NCBI GenBank assembly: GCA_900318345.1
Contig: ONKD01000008.1
Span: forward strand, 62,001-126,000
Reading direction: 5' to 3'
Source of the DNA: an uncultured Prevotellaceae bacterium
GTDB lineage: Bacteria > Bacteroidota > Bacteroidia > Bacteroidales > Muribaculaceae
DNA: 64,000 bases
Position 1 is the stretch's first letter. Every line of letters starts with the position of its first letter. This document shows, one piece after another, positions 24,252 to 32,531 of the stretch. The notes under the pieces were generated by a model. It worked only from the letters and a program-made list of their open reading frames with translations, was not told the DNA's origin and ran no database searches. A program made the position numbers and the translations under genes.

Positions 24252-26033
24252 TTATAATTCTTTAGTTTTAGCGGCGAGCCAAGCGGCATCGTCGGCACCG
24301 AGCAGCGGGGTGACGCGCTCGCGCACCATGCGGTGGTAGTCGTTGATTTGAGCTACTTCCTCGGGTGTGAGCATAGCGCGGTCGATGAGCTGCGTGTCAT
24401 AGGGGAAGAGCGTCAGCGGCTCAAAGGTGAGAAAATCGCCGAACTCCTCGGTTTGCTCGGCCTGGGTGACAAGCAGCAGGTTCTCGGTGCGGATGCCATA
24501 TTCGCCCGTCTTGTACAGACCAGGCTCGTTGCTCAGGATCATGCCGGGAGCCAACTTGACGTCAACCAGGTTGGTGCGGATGCTTTGCGGTCCCTCGTGG
24601 CAACCCAGGAAGTGACCCACACCGTGACCAGTGCCGTGACCATAGGTCATGGCCTCCTGCCACAACGGCAGACGTGCGAGCACGTCGAGCTGGCAGCCCG
24701 TGGTGCCCACGGGGAACTTGGCGCGTTGCAGGGCGAGGTGTCCCTTGAGGACAAGCGTGAAGTCGTGCTTTTCCTGTGGCGTGGGGTTGCCCAGGGTGAT
24801 GGTGCGAGTGATATCAGTGGTGCCGTCAAGGTACTGGGCGCCGCTGTCAACCAGCAGGATGCCCTCGCCGTGCAATGTCGATGCGCTCTCGGGCGTGGCC
24901 TCATAGTGGACGATGGCACCATGCTCCTTGTAGCCGCAAATCATGGCGAAACTGTCCTCACGGTACAGTTCCTGTTGGGCACGGAATTCCTGCCCCTTGG
25001 TCCACACGTCCACCTCGTTGATGGTGCCAGTGGGTGCCATCTGCTCAATCCAGCGGAACAAGCTCACCAGTGCAGCACCATCGCGCTCCATGGCGTGGCG
25101 GAAGCCCTCGACCTGAACATCATTCTTGACACACTTGAGGTCGGTGATGGGCGAGCGGAAATAAACTTTAGCGCACTGCAGGGCATTGGCCAGAGTGTCG
25201 CTCACGCGGTTGGGATCGATGAGGACGACCTCGTGCTCGTTGACGCGCTCAAGGAAGTGGATTACGTCGTCATAGTCGCGCACCTTGATATCACAGGCCT
25301 TGAAGTGCTGGCGCACCTCGTCGGTGACCTTGTTCTCGTCAATAAAGATGACTTTAGTGCTGCGTGAGATGTAAGCAAAGGCGATGGCGACGGGAGTGAA
25401 CGCGATGTCGTTGCCGCGCAGGTTGAACAACCAGGCGATGTCATCGAGTGCGGTGACCAGCATAGCGGTTGCATCGTTGCGTTCAAGCACATTGAGCAAA
25501 CGCTCAATCTTGTCGCTGGCTTCTTCGCCCGCATATTTCACATCGTGGATAAAGGCTGGTTCGCTGGGTCGTGCGGGACGGTCGGTCCAGATGCGGTCGG
25601 CGGGATAAAACTCGGTGGCGAGCATAAAGCCGTTCTCGCCACAGAAGCGCTCCAATAGATTAGCCTCCTGGGCGTTGTACAGGCGCCCGTCGATGGCGAT
25701 GACCGAGTCTTCCTCGAGGTTGTCGCGCAGCCACTCGTGGATGGTGGGGTCGTTGCCCATATTCTCTTTCATCATCACGAAACCACTGTCAGCCAGTTCG
25801 ATGTCGGCTTGCAGGAAGTAGCGTGAGTCGGTCCACAGGGCAGCCTGGTCGAGGGTCACAACGGCCGTGCCGTTGCTGCCGGTGAAACCGCTCACCCAGT
25901 CGCGGAATTTCCAATGGTCACAGATGTATTCACTCTGGTGCGGATCGGTGCCCGGGATGATGACGGCATCGACATTCACGCGGCGCATTTCGTCGCGCAG
26001 CGCCTCAAGGTGCGGAAAAGTCTCTTTACTCAT
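24252..26033 (-). CDS. pepP: Xaa-Pro aminopeptidase (M24B family)
   Basis: A 593-residue cytoplasmic metallopeptidase that removes N-terminal residues before proline. Two creatinase-like N-terminal domains (about 1-310, IIPGTDPHQSEYICDHW and ALWTDSRYFLQADIEL) are followed by the pita-bread catalytic domain. Metal ligands are recognisable in VDSGAQYLDGTTDITRT (two Asp), GHGTGHGVGHFLGCHEGP (His), LSNEPGLYK (Glu) and GIRTENLLLV (Glu). The length, about 600, matches the long eukaryote-like aminopeptidase P class. A promoter box lies 44 bases upstream. Confidence 0.93.
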   Translation of the reverse strand: MSKETFPHLEALRDEMRRVNVDAVIIPGTDPHQSEYICDHWKFRDWVSGFTGSNGTAVVTLDQAALWTDSRYFLQADIELADSGFVMMKENMGNDPTIHEWLRDNLEEDSVIAIDGRLYNAQEANLLERFCGENGFMLATEFYPADRIWTDRPARPSEPAFIHDVKYAGEEASDKIERLLNVLERNDATAMLVTALDDIAWLFNLRGNDIAFTPVAIAFAYISRSTKVIFIDENKVTDEVRQHFKACDIKVRDYDDVIHFLERVNEHEVVLIDPNRVSDTLANALQCAKVYFRSPITDLKCVKNDVQVEGFRHAMERDGAALVSLFRWIEQMAPTGTINEVDVWTKGQEFRAQQELYREDSFAMICGYKEHGAIVHYEATPESASTLHGEGILLVDSGAQYLDGTTDITRTITLGNPTPQEKHDFTLVLKGHLALQRAKFPVGTTGCQLDVLARLPLWQEAMTYGHGTGHGVGHFLGCHEGPQSIRTNLVDVKLAPGMILSNEPGLYKTGEYGIRTENLLLVTQAEQTEEFGDFLTFEPLTLFPYDTQLIDRAMLTPEEVAQINDYHRMVRERVTPLLGADDAAWLAAKTKEL

Positions 26034-26077
26034 AAATGGTTATCTTTAGTTTTGTTGGTTCGTGGATTACTGACCTG

Positions 26078-26085
26078 CAAAGTTA
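26078..26085 (-). promoter_or_regulatory. -7 promoter box of pepP
   Basis: CAAAGTTA is TAACTTTG on the minus strand, 44 bases before the start codon of the aminopeptidase gene. Confidence 0.6.
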
Positions 26086-26098
26086 CAATTTTTTAATA

Positions 26099-26148
26099 CA
26101 AAAAAACATCACACTGCCTTGATTTTTTGACGTTCAAGACAGTGTGAT
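26099..26148 (-). terminator. Rho-independent terminator after the alkaline phosphatase gene
   Basis: ATCACACTG (26108-26116) pairs with CAGTGTGAT (26140-26148), extended by CTTGA/TCAAG beyond a mismatch. On the minus strand it is followed by GTTTTTTTG. Confidence 0.88.
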
Positions 26149-26165
26149 GGAATAATCGTCTTTTT

Positions 26166-27626
26166 TTACTCGAAGATGGGGGTGCCGATGCAGGCGTTGG
26201 GGGCCTGGATGTGGAGCATGGCGCAGACGGTGGCGGCGATGTCGGTCATGTGGGTGAGGCGTGAGGTCTCGCCGGGGGTGATGTGCCATCCCATGAAGAT
26301 GAGCGGAATATGGGAGTCGCTCTGACTCCATGTGCCGTGGTTGGAGCCGGCCCACTCGGGCTTGCCGGCATAGACGCCCGTGCGTGGCACGATGTATATC
26401 TCGCCGCTGCGACCGGGGAAATAGCCCAGCTTGATGCGTTCCTTGAGGATGGTGGGGATAGGATAAGAATCGAGGTGGGCAACGTCGAGGGCCCACTGGA
26501 TTTCCTCGGGTTCCTCCAGCGCAGCACATGCGGCACTCATCACTTGGTCATAGTCAAGTCTATTGGCTTTGATGACCTCGTGGTTGAGGTAGAAAGTGTA
26601 CTCCATCTCGGCCTTTAGCAGGCTGTCGACACCAAACTGTTGTTTGAGCAGTTTATTGGCCGCGATGAGAGCGTCGGGGTTGTGCCAGCAACCGCTGGGC
26701 AATCCGTGGTCGGTCATTGTGGGATAGCTCCATGTGCCGCCGTGGTCGGCGCTAAGGAAGAGCAGGTAGTTGTCGCGCCCGATGCGTTGGTCGAGCACCT
26801 CGATGAAATGGGCCAGTTCCTTGTCCAACTGCCAGTAAATAGAGTCCACCTTGGGCGAGTGCACACCATAATAGTGGGCACACATGTCGGTGTTGGAAAC
26901 GCTGATGGCGAGCATGTCCGTCACCTCACCCTGGCCCAGGTGCTCGTTGATGAGCGCCTGCTCGGCGAGCGCAAAGGTGAGCGTGGTGCCTGTGGGCAGG
27001 TTATAGATGTCGCTAGCGAGCTCGTTGCGATGGCCCTTGTTGAAATCGGCAACCCATTTGGGGAGTTTATTCATATAATAGGTGCTGGTGACGAATGACT
27101 TGCTGCTACCGTCATACCAATAGGCGCCGACGGGATGATGGCCCGCTGGAAGGACTGCAGCGCGGTCCTTGAGGGCGACACCCACGGTACGGCTCTTGAA
27201 GTTGGTGGCCAGTTGCAGTTGGTCGGCAATGGTGGTGGTGATGAGGTTGCGTGGTGACTTGCCACGGGTCTTCTCATTACCGCCCACACCGCGCTCAGAG
27301 TCGTCTTGGACGCTTGTCACGTTCTTACCATCGAGCATGAAATTGTTGCCGGCGATGCCATGAAAGGCGGGTGTAGTGCCCGTGTAGATGCTGGAGTGTC
27401 CTATAGCGGTCACCGTGGGCACATAATCGATGATGGTATTGTTGCAGGAGTAACCATCGTTGAGCAACGTCTTTAAACCGCCCTCGCCCCAAGTGTAGGT
27501 GTGAAGGTAGTCCCATCTCATCTGGTCAACGACAATGCCCACGACTAGTTTGGGCCTGGCGGGTTGAGCCACAGCACTCATGGCTATCATGAGCGTGGTC
27601 ATTAACAAGAAAACAGTCTTTTTCAT
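26166..27626 (-). CDS. Exported alkaline phosphatase/phosphodiesterase (PafA-like)
   Basis: A 486-residue protein with a signal peptide (MKKTVFLLMTTLMIAMSAVA) and an alkaline-phosphatase-superfamily domain. IVVDQMRWDYL carries a metal-binding Asp (34). PTVTAIGHSSIYTG carries the likely nucleophile Thr73. AGNNFM, TDMCAHYYGVHSP and SADHGGTW supply the active-site Asn and further metal ligands. This pattern fits Ca/Zn phosphatases such as Flavobacterium PafA, which release phosphate from monoesters in the periplasm. It lies 50 bases after murF on the same strand and ends at a terminator, suggesting a murF-phosphatase transcript. Confidence 0.88.
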   Translation of the reverse strand: MKKTVFLLMTTLMIAMSAVAQPARPKLVVGIVVDQMRWDYLHTYTWGEGGLKTLLNDGYSCNNTIIDYVPTVTAIGHSSIYTGTTPAFHGIAGNNFMLDGKNVTSVQDDSERGVGGNEKTRGKSPRNLITTTIADQLQLATNFKSRTVGVALKDRAAVLPAGHHPVGAYWYDGSSKSFVTSTYYMNKLPKWVADFNKGHRNELASDIYNLPTGTTLTFALAEQALINEHLGQGEVTDMLAISVSNTDMCAHYYGVHSPKVDSIYWQLDKELAHFIEVLDQRIGRDNYLLFLSADHGGTWSYPTMTDHGLPSGCWHNPDALIAANKLLKQQFGVDSLLKAEMEYTFYLNHEVIKANRLDYDQVMSAACAALEEPEEIQWALDVAHLDSYPIPTILKERIKLGYFPGRSGEIYIVPRTGVYAGKPEWAGSNHGTWSQSDSHIPLIFMGWHITPGETSRLTHMTDIAATVCAMLHIQAPNACIGTPIFE

Positions 27627-27676
27627 CGTTTTGGTTATTTTTGGTTATTGTTTTATTCTAGTTGTTGGCCGGCTTA

Positions 27677-28990
27677 TTACAGCAGCTCGGGAAGTTGGAA
27701 CAGGCGGTTGCCATTGGAGCCCTTGATGAGGATGTAGTAGCCTTCAGGCCGATTGGCGGTAATGGCGGCTTTGACCTGCTCTACATCGGCAAACTTGCGG
27801 TAGGGGCAGTCGATGTCGTCAAACTCGTTGCCCACCAGCCACACCTGGTCAAAGGGGCACTGCTTCAATTTCTCGACCATGCGGATGTGCTCCTCGCGAC
27901 TGCTGTCGCCCAACTCGCGCATTTCGCCCAGGATGGCCATCTTGGGGGCCACCTGCATGACGCTGAAGTTGTCGAGAGCGGCAGCCATCGAGGTGGGGTT
28001 GGCATTATAGGCATCCACAATGAGGTGGTTGTGGGCTGTGTTGGTGAGTTGCGAGCGGTTGTTAGACGGCACATAGCTCTCGACGGCATGGCAAATCTGC
28101 TCAGCCGTTACGCCAAAGTGCAGTCCCACGGTCACCGCTGCCAACACGTTGTCGAGGTTGTAGCTGCCGATGAGGTGGGTCGTCACTTCGTGCCAATCAC
28201 CGTCATGTTCCCTCCACTGCAGGCGCAGGAACGGGTCGCAGGCGATAATCTGGCCAAAGACACAGGCTTCACCCTTGCGCTCGTCGCAGGTGTAGCGCTC
28301 GGCCTTGACGTGACTGGGCAAGATGCCCATCAGGTGTTCGTTGTCGGCGTTGATGAAGATAATGCTGCCCTTGCGGCTGGCGAGGTTGTCATATAGTTCG
28401 CCCTTGGTGTGAATGACGCCCTCCAGCGAACCAAATCCCAGCAAGTGGGCCTTGCCCACATTAGTAATAAGGCCGCAGGTGGGCTCGGCAGTCTCGGCGA
28501 GTGTCTTGATGTCACCTGGATGGCTGGCGCCCATCTCAACGACGGCGATCTCATGCTCGGGAGCGAGGCGCAACAGCGTCTTGGGCACACCCACATCGTT
28601 GTTGAAGTTCCCCTCGGTGGCCATCACATTATATTTCTCGGCAAGGACGGCACGCACCAGTTCCTTGGTCGTCGTCTTGCCGTTAGTGCCGGTGATGCCG
28701 ATGACAGGGATGTCAAACTGGCGTCGGTGTTCCCGGGCCAGGTCCTTGAAGGCCTGCAAGGCATTGGGGACAAGCATCATGGGCTTGTCGCCATGGTGGT
28801 TGTTATATACTTGCTCGTCGTCGACCACGGCCAGGGCGCAGCCCTTGTCGAGCGCCTGGGCTGCAAATTGGTTGCCGTCAAATGATTCGCCTTTCAGGGC
28901 GATGAAGATGCTGCCCTCGGGGCAGTCGCGGCTGTCGGTGGTGACGACAGGGTGTTGCTGGTAGAAAGCGTAAAGTTCCTTGATATCCAT
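27677..28990 (-). CDS. murF: UDP-N-acetylmuramoyl-tripeptide--D-alanyl-D-alanine ligase
   Basis: A 437-residue Mur ligase. It adds D-Ala-D-Ala to the UDP-MurNAc-tripeptide, the last cytoplasmic step of the peptidoglycan precursor. The N-terminal substrate domain has VTTDSRDCPEGSIFIALKG. The ATP site is GTNGKTT (about 101-107). EMGASHPGD and NVGKAHLLGFGS are typical of MurF, and DAYNANPTSM is the diagnostic C-terminal-domain motif. The start at 28990 (MDIKELYAFY) is chosen over an ATG at 29020, which lies on the far side of the promoter box. It is divergent from ddl, which makes the D-Ala-D-Ala it uses. Confidence 0.95.
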   Translation of the reverse strand: MDIKELYAFYQQHPVVTTDSRDCPEGSIFIALKGESFDGNQFAAQALDKGCALAVVDDEQVYNNHHGDKPMMLVPNALQAFKDLAREHRRQFDIPVIGITGTNGKTTTKELVRAVLAEKYNVMATEGNFNNDVGVPKTLLRLAPEHEIAVVEMGASHPGDIKTLAETAEPTCGLITNVGKAHLLGFGSLEGVIHTKGELYDNLASRKGSIIFINADNEHLMGILPSHVKAERYTCDERKGEACVFGQIIACDPFLRLQWREHDGDWHEVTTHLIGSYNLDNVLAAVTVGLHFGVTAEQICHAVESYVPSNNRSQLTNTAHNHLIVDAYNANPTSMAAALDNFSVMQVAPKMAILGEMRELGDSSREEHIRMVEKLKQCPFDQVWLVGNEFDDIDCPYRKFADVEQVKAAITANRPEGYYILIKGSNGNRLFQLPELL

Positions 28991-29009
28991 ATTGATTGAG
29001 ATTTTGCCA

Positions 29010-29048
29010 CAAAAGTACATAAAAAATCCACGATTTTATGTACTTTTG
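29010..29048. promoter_or_regulatory. Palindromic divergent promoter of murF and ddl
   Basis: CAAAAGTACATAAAA (29010-29024) and TTTTATGTACTTTTG (29034-29048) are perfect inverted repeats 9 bases apart. Each outer end is itself a -7 box: TACTTTTG on the minus strand for murF and TACTTTTG on the plus strand for ddl. The start codons lie 19 and 42 bases beyond the ends. Confidence 0.8.
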
Positions 29049-29090
29049 CCCCCGATTTTTGGGCTGTGCCCAATATAAACTTAAAAGACA

Positions 29091-30092
29091 ATGAACTCAC
29101 AGAGAAAAACAATAGCCATCGTGTGTGGTGGCGACTCATCAGAGCACGAGGTTTCCTTGCGCTCAGCACAGGGTATTTACGGCGCTATTGACCATGACCG
29201 TTACAACGTGTTTATCGCAGTGGTGCGTTTTCAGGACTGGCATGTGAATCTGCCCGAGGGAGGAACCGCCCCCATCGACCGCAACGACTTCTCGTTTATG
29301 TATCAGGGCGAGAAAGTGCGTTTTGACTATGCTTACATCACCATCCACGGCACCCCTGGTGAGAATGGTATCCTGCAAGGCTACTTTGACCTCATCAACC
29401 TGCCTTACTCGACCTGCAACGTGCTGGTCGAGGCGTTGACATTCCACAAGTTTGCGTTGAACAACTATCTGAAGGCCTTCGGGTGCTCGGTGCCCGATAG
29501 CATACAGGTGCGTCGCGGTGTGCCTCACGGCTGGACTGCCGAGAAGGTTAAAGATTATCTGGGCATGCCCTGTTTTGTTAAACCCACAGCCGATGGCTCG
29601 AGTTTTGGTGTGACCAAGGTGAAGAGTTGTGACCAGTTGGACGAGGCCATGGAGTTTGCCTTCAAGCAGTGTGACAACGTGATGATAGAGCGTTTCCTCG
29701 ACGGTACTGAGGTCACCGTGGGCTGCTACAAGACCCGCGACAAGTCGGTCGTATTCCCCGTGACCGAGGTGGTGACCGACAACGAGTTCTTTGACTATGA
29801 TGCCAAGTATAACGGCCAGGTCGATGAGATCACGCCGGCCCGCATCAGCGATGAGTTGACCGCCGCGCTGCAAGAGGAGACGTCGCGCATCTATGACATC
29901 CTGCACTGCAACGGCATTATCCGCATCGACTACATCATCACCAAGAATCCCGATGGCAGTGACCACATCAACCTGCTGGAAATTAACACGACGCCTGGCA
30001 TGACGGTCACCAGCTTCATCCCGCAACAAGTGCGCGCCGCTGGCCTCGACCTGAAAGATGTGCTAACCGACATCATCGAGAATCAGTTTTAA
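29091..30092 (+). CDS. ddl: D-alanine--D-alanine ligase
   Basis: A 333-residue ATP-grasp enzyme that joins two D-alanines for peptidoglycan synthesis. GGDSSEHEVSLRSAQGIY is the family N-terminus with the substrate-binding Glu. HGTPGENGILQGYFDL, KPTADGSSFGVTKVK and LLEINTTPGMT (metal-binding Glu/Asn and the C-terminal signature) are all intact. It is transcribed away from murF out of a shared palindromic promoter and is closed by a perfect terminator hairpin. Confidence 0.96.
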   Translation: MNSQRKTIAIVCGGDSSEHEVSLRSAQGIYGAIDHDRYNVFIAVVRFQDWHVNLPEGGTAPIDRNDFSFMYQGEKVRFDYAYITIHGTPGENGILQGYFDLINLPYSTCNVLVEALTFHKFALNNYLKAFGCSVPDSIQVRRGVPHGWTAEKVKDYLGMPCFVKPTADGSSFGVTKVKSCDQLDEAMEFAFKQCDNVMIERFLDGTEVTVGCYKTRDKSVVFPVTEVVTDNEFFDYDAKYNGQVDEITPARISDELTAALQEETSRIYDILHCNGIIRIDYIITKNPDGSDHINLLEINTTPGMTVTSFIPQQVRAAGLDLKDVLTDIIENQF

Positions 30093-30094
30093 AA

Positions 30095-30126
30095 CAAAAA
30101 ATGAGAGACATGTCTCTCATTTTTTG
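30095..30126. terminator. Perfect palindromic terminator after ddl
   Basis: CAAAAAATGAGAGACA and its exact reverse complement meet with no loop, giving a 32-base palindrome. A-rich and T-rich ends make it able to stop transcription from both sides. Confidence 0.85.
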
Positions 30127-30128
30127 TT

Positions 30129-30192
30129 GATTAGTGATTAGTGATTAGTGATTAGTGATTAGTGATTAGTGATTAGTGTTAGCGATTAGTGA
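30129..30192 (+). repeat. GATTAGT heptamer array (left flank)
   Basis: About seven head-to-tail copies of GATTAGT run from 30129 to 30178, then one degenerate unit reaches the stop of the four-helix-bundle gene. The same heptamer occurs in inverted orientation on the other side of that gene. Confidence 0.9.
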
Positions 30193-30554
30193 GGCAGTAA
30201 TGCGACCTTGCTTGAACGCAAACCGCTAATCAATTTTGATGTGTTGAAAATGAGGGGCTTAATTCCCCTAAAATCTTCATCTGAAATATAACCGAGATCA
30301 AGAGCTAGTTGCAGTTGGCAATAAACCTCCATTACAGATCCATAAGCTATTTCAAGGAAATGGATTTGTTCCTTAATGGCTATCCTACCATTGCCTTCAG
30401 CAATATTAGATGGAACAGAAATCGCTGCGCGTCGCAACTGATCACAAAGTGCATATCGTTCCTCATTAGGGAATTTCTTGAGAAGTTGATATACTGCCAC
30501 GACCATCTTCCTTGACTCTTGCCAAGCATTTAATTTCTCAAATTGATATTCCAT
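30186..30554 (-). CDS. Four-helix-bundle protein (23S rRNA intervening-sequence type)
   Basis: A 122-residue all-helical protein of the four-helix-bundle family first found in 23S rRNA intervening sequences. Signature blocks are YQFEKLNAWQESRKMVVAVY, LCDQLRRAAISVPSNIAEG and FLEIAYGSVMEVYCQL. The biochemical role of the family is unknown. The start at 30554 (MEYQFEKL) is chosen over 30581, whose extra residues are atypical. The gene is clearly richer in A+T than its neighbours and lies between inverted arrays of GATTAGT, after the maltodextrin operon. Together this suggests it arrived as a small cassette. Confidence 0.85.
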   Translation of the reverse strand: MEYQFEKLNAWQESRKMVVAVYQLLKKFPNEERYALCDQLRRAAISVPSNIAEGNGRIAIKEQIHFLEIAYGSVMEVYCQLQLALDLGYISDEDFRGIKPLIFNTSKLISGLRSSKVALLPH

Positions 30555-30572
30555 CTGAAGAAGTAATATTTC

Positions 30573-30602
30573 TCTAATCACTAATCTCTAATCACTAATC
30601 AC
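30573..30602 (-). repeat. Inverted GATTAGT heptamer array (right flank)
   Basis: Four copies of ACTAATC or CTCTAATC stand in tandem, the reverse complement of the array at 30129-30192. Gene plus arrays therefore form an inverted-repeat-bounded unit of about 470 bases. Confidence 0.85.
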
Positions 30603-30611
30603 ACGTAAGTG

Positions 30612-32531
30612 TTAGTTGTGGAGGATGAGGGCGCTTTGGGCGGGGATGGTGACCTTGCCGCCCTTGACAGTGGCCAAGCCGTTGGTGTTGCACTTGATGT
30701 TGCGGCACACGACGGTGTAGGAGCCCTCGGGGATGTCGATGGTGCGGGCGCGCTTGTTGGCGTTGAGCGCCACGTAGATGTCGCCCCACTGTTCACCGGG
30801 CACACCACGGCCGTTGATGTGGTAGGCCACGAGGCAATTCTCGGTGGGCAGGAAGTCGAGGTTGCTGCGCACCAGGTCAGCATCACCCATGTGGAAGGCG
30901 GGATGTGCCTTTCGCAGGGCAATCAAATTCTTGTAATACTCCATTACTTGAGGATAGCGCTCCAAATTGTCCCAATCCAGGTGGTTGATGCTGTCGGGGC
31001 TCTCATAACTGTTGTGAACCCCCTTCTTGTCACGCAACATCTCCTCGCCACTGAGCAGGAACGGCACACCCTGTGAGGTGAGCACGGCGGTCTGTGCCAG
31101 CAGGTCGAGGCGGATGAGCTCGTCGGGAGTGATGCCCTTGACGCTGGCTTTCAAGCGGTCCACGAGGCACATGTCGTCGTGGCAGCTCACGTAGGCAATC
31201 ATCTGGGTGGGCTCGCTGGCATAAGGCGCCTTGCTGTAGTTCACCTTGCTGTAGTCCACACCCGGGTGCTTGATGGCTCCCACAATGCCAAACTTGATGC
31301 TCTCCTCGTTGCCCTTGACGCCACCCAGGAAGGCAGCCTTGCTGTTGCTGTCCCACGGGCCGCGCAGCGCGTCGCGCATCTCGTCGCTAAAGGCGGCGAT
31401 GCCCGGCATCTTGTTGATGTTGGCCTTCATGGCCAGCTCTCCCGTGTAGGCACAGCTGCCGGCACTCCAGCCCTCGCCATAGATAAAGATGTCTTGAGGA
31501 ACGGCTGCACGGATGGCGTTCATCGTCTCGATGTCATGCACGCCCATCAGGTCGAAGCGGAAGCCGTCGATGTGATACTCATCGACCCAATATTTCACGC
31601 TCTCGATCATGAACTGGCGCATACCCTCGCGCTCGCTAGCCGTCTCGTTGCCGCAACCGCTGCCGTTGCTGTAAGTGCCGTCGGCATTCTTGCGGTAGAA
31701 GTAGTCGGGACACGTGCGCTGGAAGTTGCTGCCGTCGATGTTCCAGGTGTGGTTATACACCACGTCGAGGATGACCTTGATGCCGGCCTTGTGGAGCGCC
31801 TGGACCATCTGCTTAAACTCGTTGATGCGCACCTCGGGTTTGTAAGGGTCGGTGGAATAGCCGCCCTCGGGCACGTTGTAGTTCACGGGGTCATAGCCCC
31901 AGTTGTACTGCGGCTCGCCCAGTCGAGTCTCATCGACCGAGGCGTAATCAAACGACGGCAGAATGTGCACCGCGTTCACGCCCAACGCCTTCAGGTGACT
32001 GATGGCGCGAGGCTCGGTCAAGGCAAGGAATTTACCCTTGTAGGTAAAGCCGCCTGACTCGTCGATGGAGAAGTCGCGGTGGTGCATCTCATAGAGGATG
32101 AGATCCTTGGCGGCAATGTTGGGACGCTTGTCGGTGTTCCAGCCTTGGGGATTGGTCTCGTTCATGTCAACGATGGCGCCGCGCTTGCCGTTCACACCCA
32201 CGGCGGTTGCCCAGATACCCGGGCTCTCGCCACGGAACTTGCCATTGTACTTCACGTCAAAGGTGTAGAACTTGCCCTTCAAGTCGCCCTTGACATCGGC
32301 ATGCCATAACGCACTACCTTGCTGGGTGCGCTTCATGTTGATGGTCTTGACGGCCTTGCCGCCAATGCCCTCCTTGTAGAGGCGCAATTTGACCTGCTGG
32401 GCGTCAGCGTTGGTCTCCACTGTGAACTCACTCGCGGCTGGGGTGTATTTCACCCCAGTGCGAGCGTTGAGGGTTTGCCCTGCGAGTACTGCCATGACTA
32501 GCGCCATCAGTAATGCTGTGAATCGTTTCAT
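30612..32531 (-). CDS. pulA: Type I pullulanase (GH13), secreted
   Basis: A 639-residue alpha-1,6-debranching enzyme with an N-terminal signal peptide ending near QTLNA. An N-terminal beta domain (about 25-130) precedes the GH13 barrel. The pullulanase signature YNWGYDP is present. The catalytic residues are in DGFRFDLMG (nucleophile Asp), FIYGEGW (acid/base Glu) and VSCHDDMCL (transition-state Asp). It should release linear maltodextrins from branched starch or glycogen. Its ATG overlaps the malQ stop by one base (TAATG), so translation is probably coupled. Confidence 0.9.
   Translation of the reverse strand: MKRFTALLMALVMAVLAGQTLNARTGVKYTPAASEFTVETNADAQQVKLRLYKEGIGGKAVKTINMKRTQQGSALWHADVKGDLKGKFYTFDVKYNGKFRGESPGIWATAVGVNGKRGAIVDMNETNPQGWNTDKRPNIAAKDLILYEMHHRDFSIDESGGFTYKGKFLALTEPRAISHLKALGVNAVHILPSFDYASVDETRLGEPQYNWGYDPVNYNVPEGGYSTDPYKPEVRINEFKQMVQALHKAGIKVILDVVYNHTWNIDGSNFQRTCPDYFYRKNADGTYSNGSGCGNETASEREGMRQFMIESVKYWVDEYHIDGFRFDLMGVHDIETMNAIRAAVPQDIFIYGEGWSAGSCAYTGELAMKANINKMPGIAAFSDEMRDALRGPWDSNSKAAFLGGVKGNEESIKFGIVGAIKHPGVDYSKVNYSKAPYASEPTQMIAYVSCHDDMCLVDRLKASVKGITPDELIRLDLLAQTAVLTSQGVPFLLSGEEMLRDKKGVHNSYESPDSINHLDWDNLERYPQVMEYYKNLIALRKAHPAFHMGDADLVRSNLDFLPTENCLVAYHINGRGVPGEQWGDIYVALNANKRARTIDIPEGSYTVVCRNIKCNTNGLATVKGGKVTIPAQSALILHN

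Noticed and set aside
24333-25367. 344-codon open frame antisense to pepP
   Set aside because: pepP on the opposite strand has all catalytic motifs in this interval; the antisense frame is low-complexity (Leu/Val/Gly-rich) and arises from GC-rich third positions.
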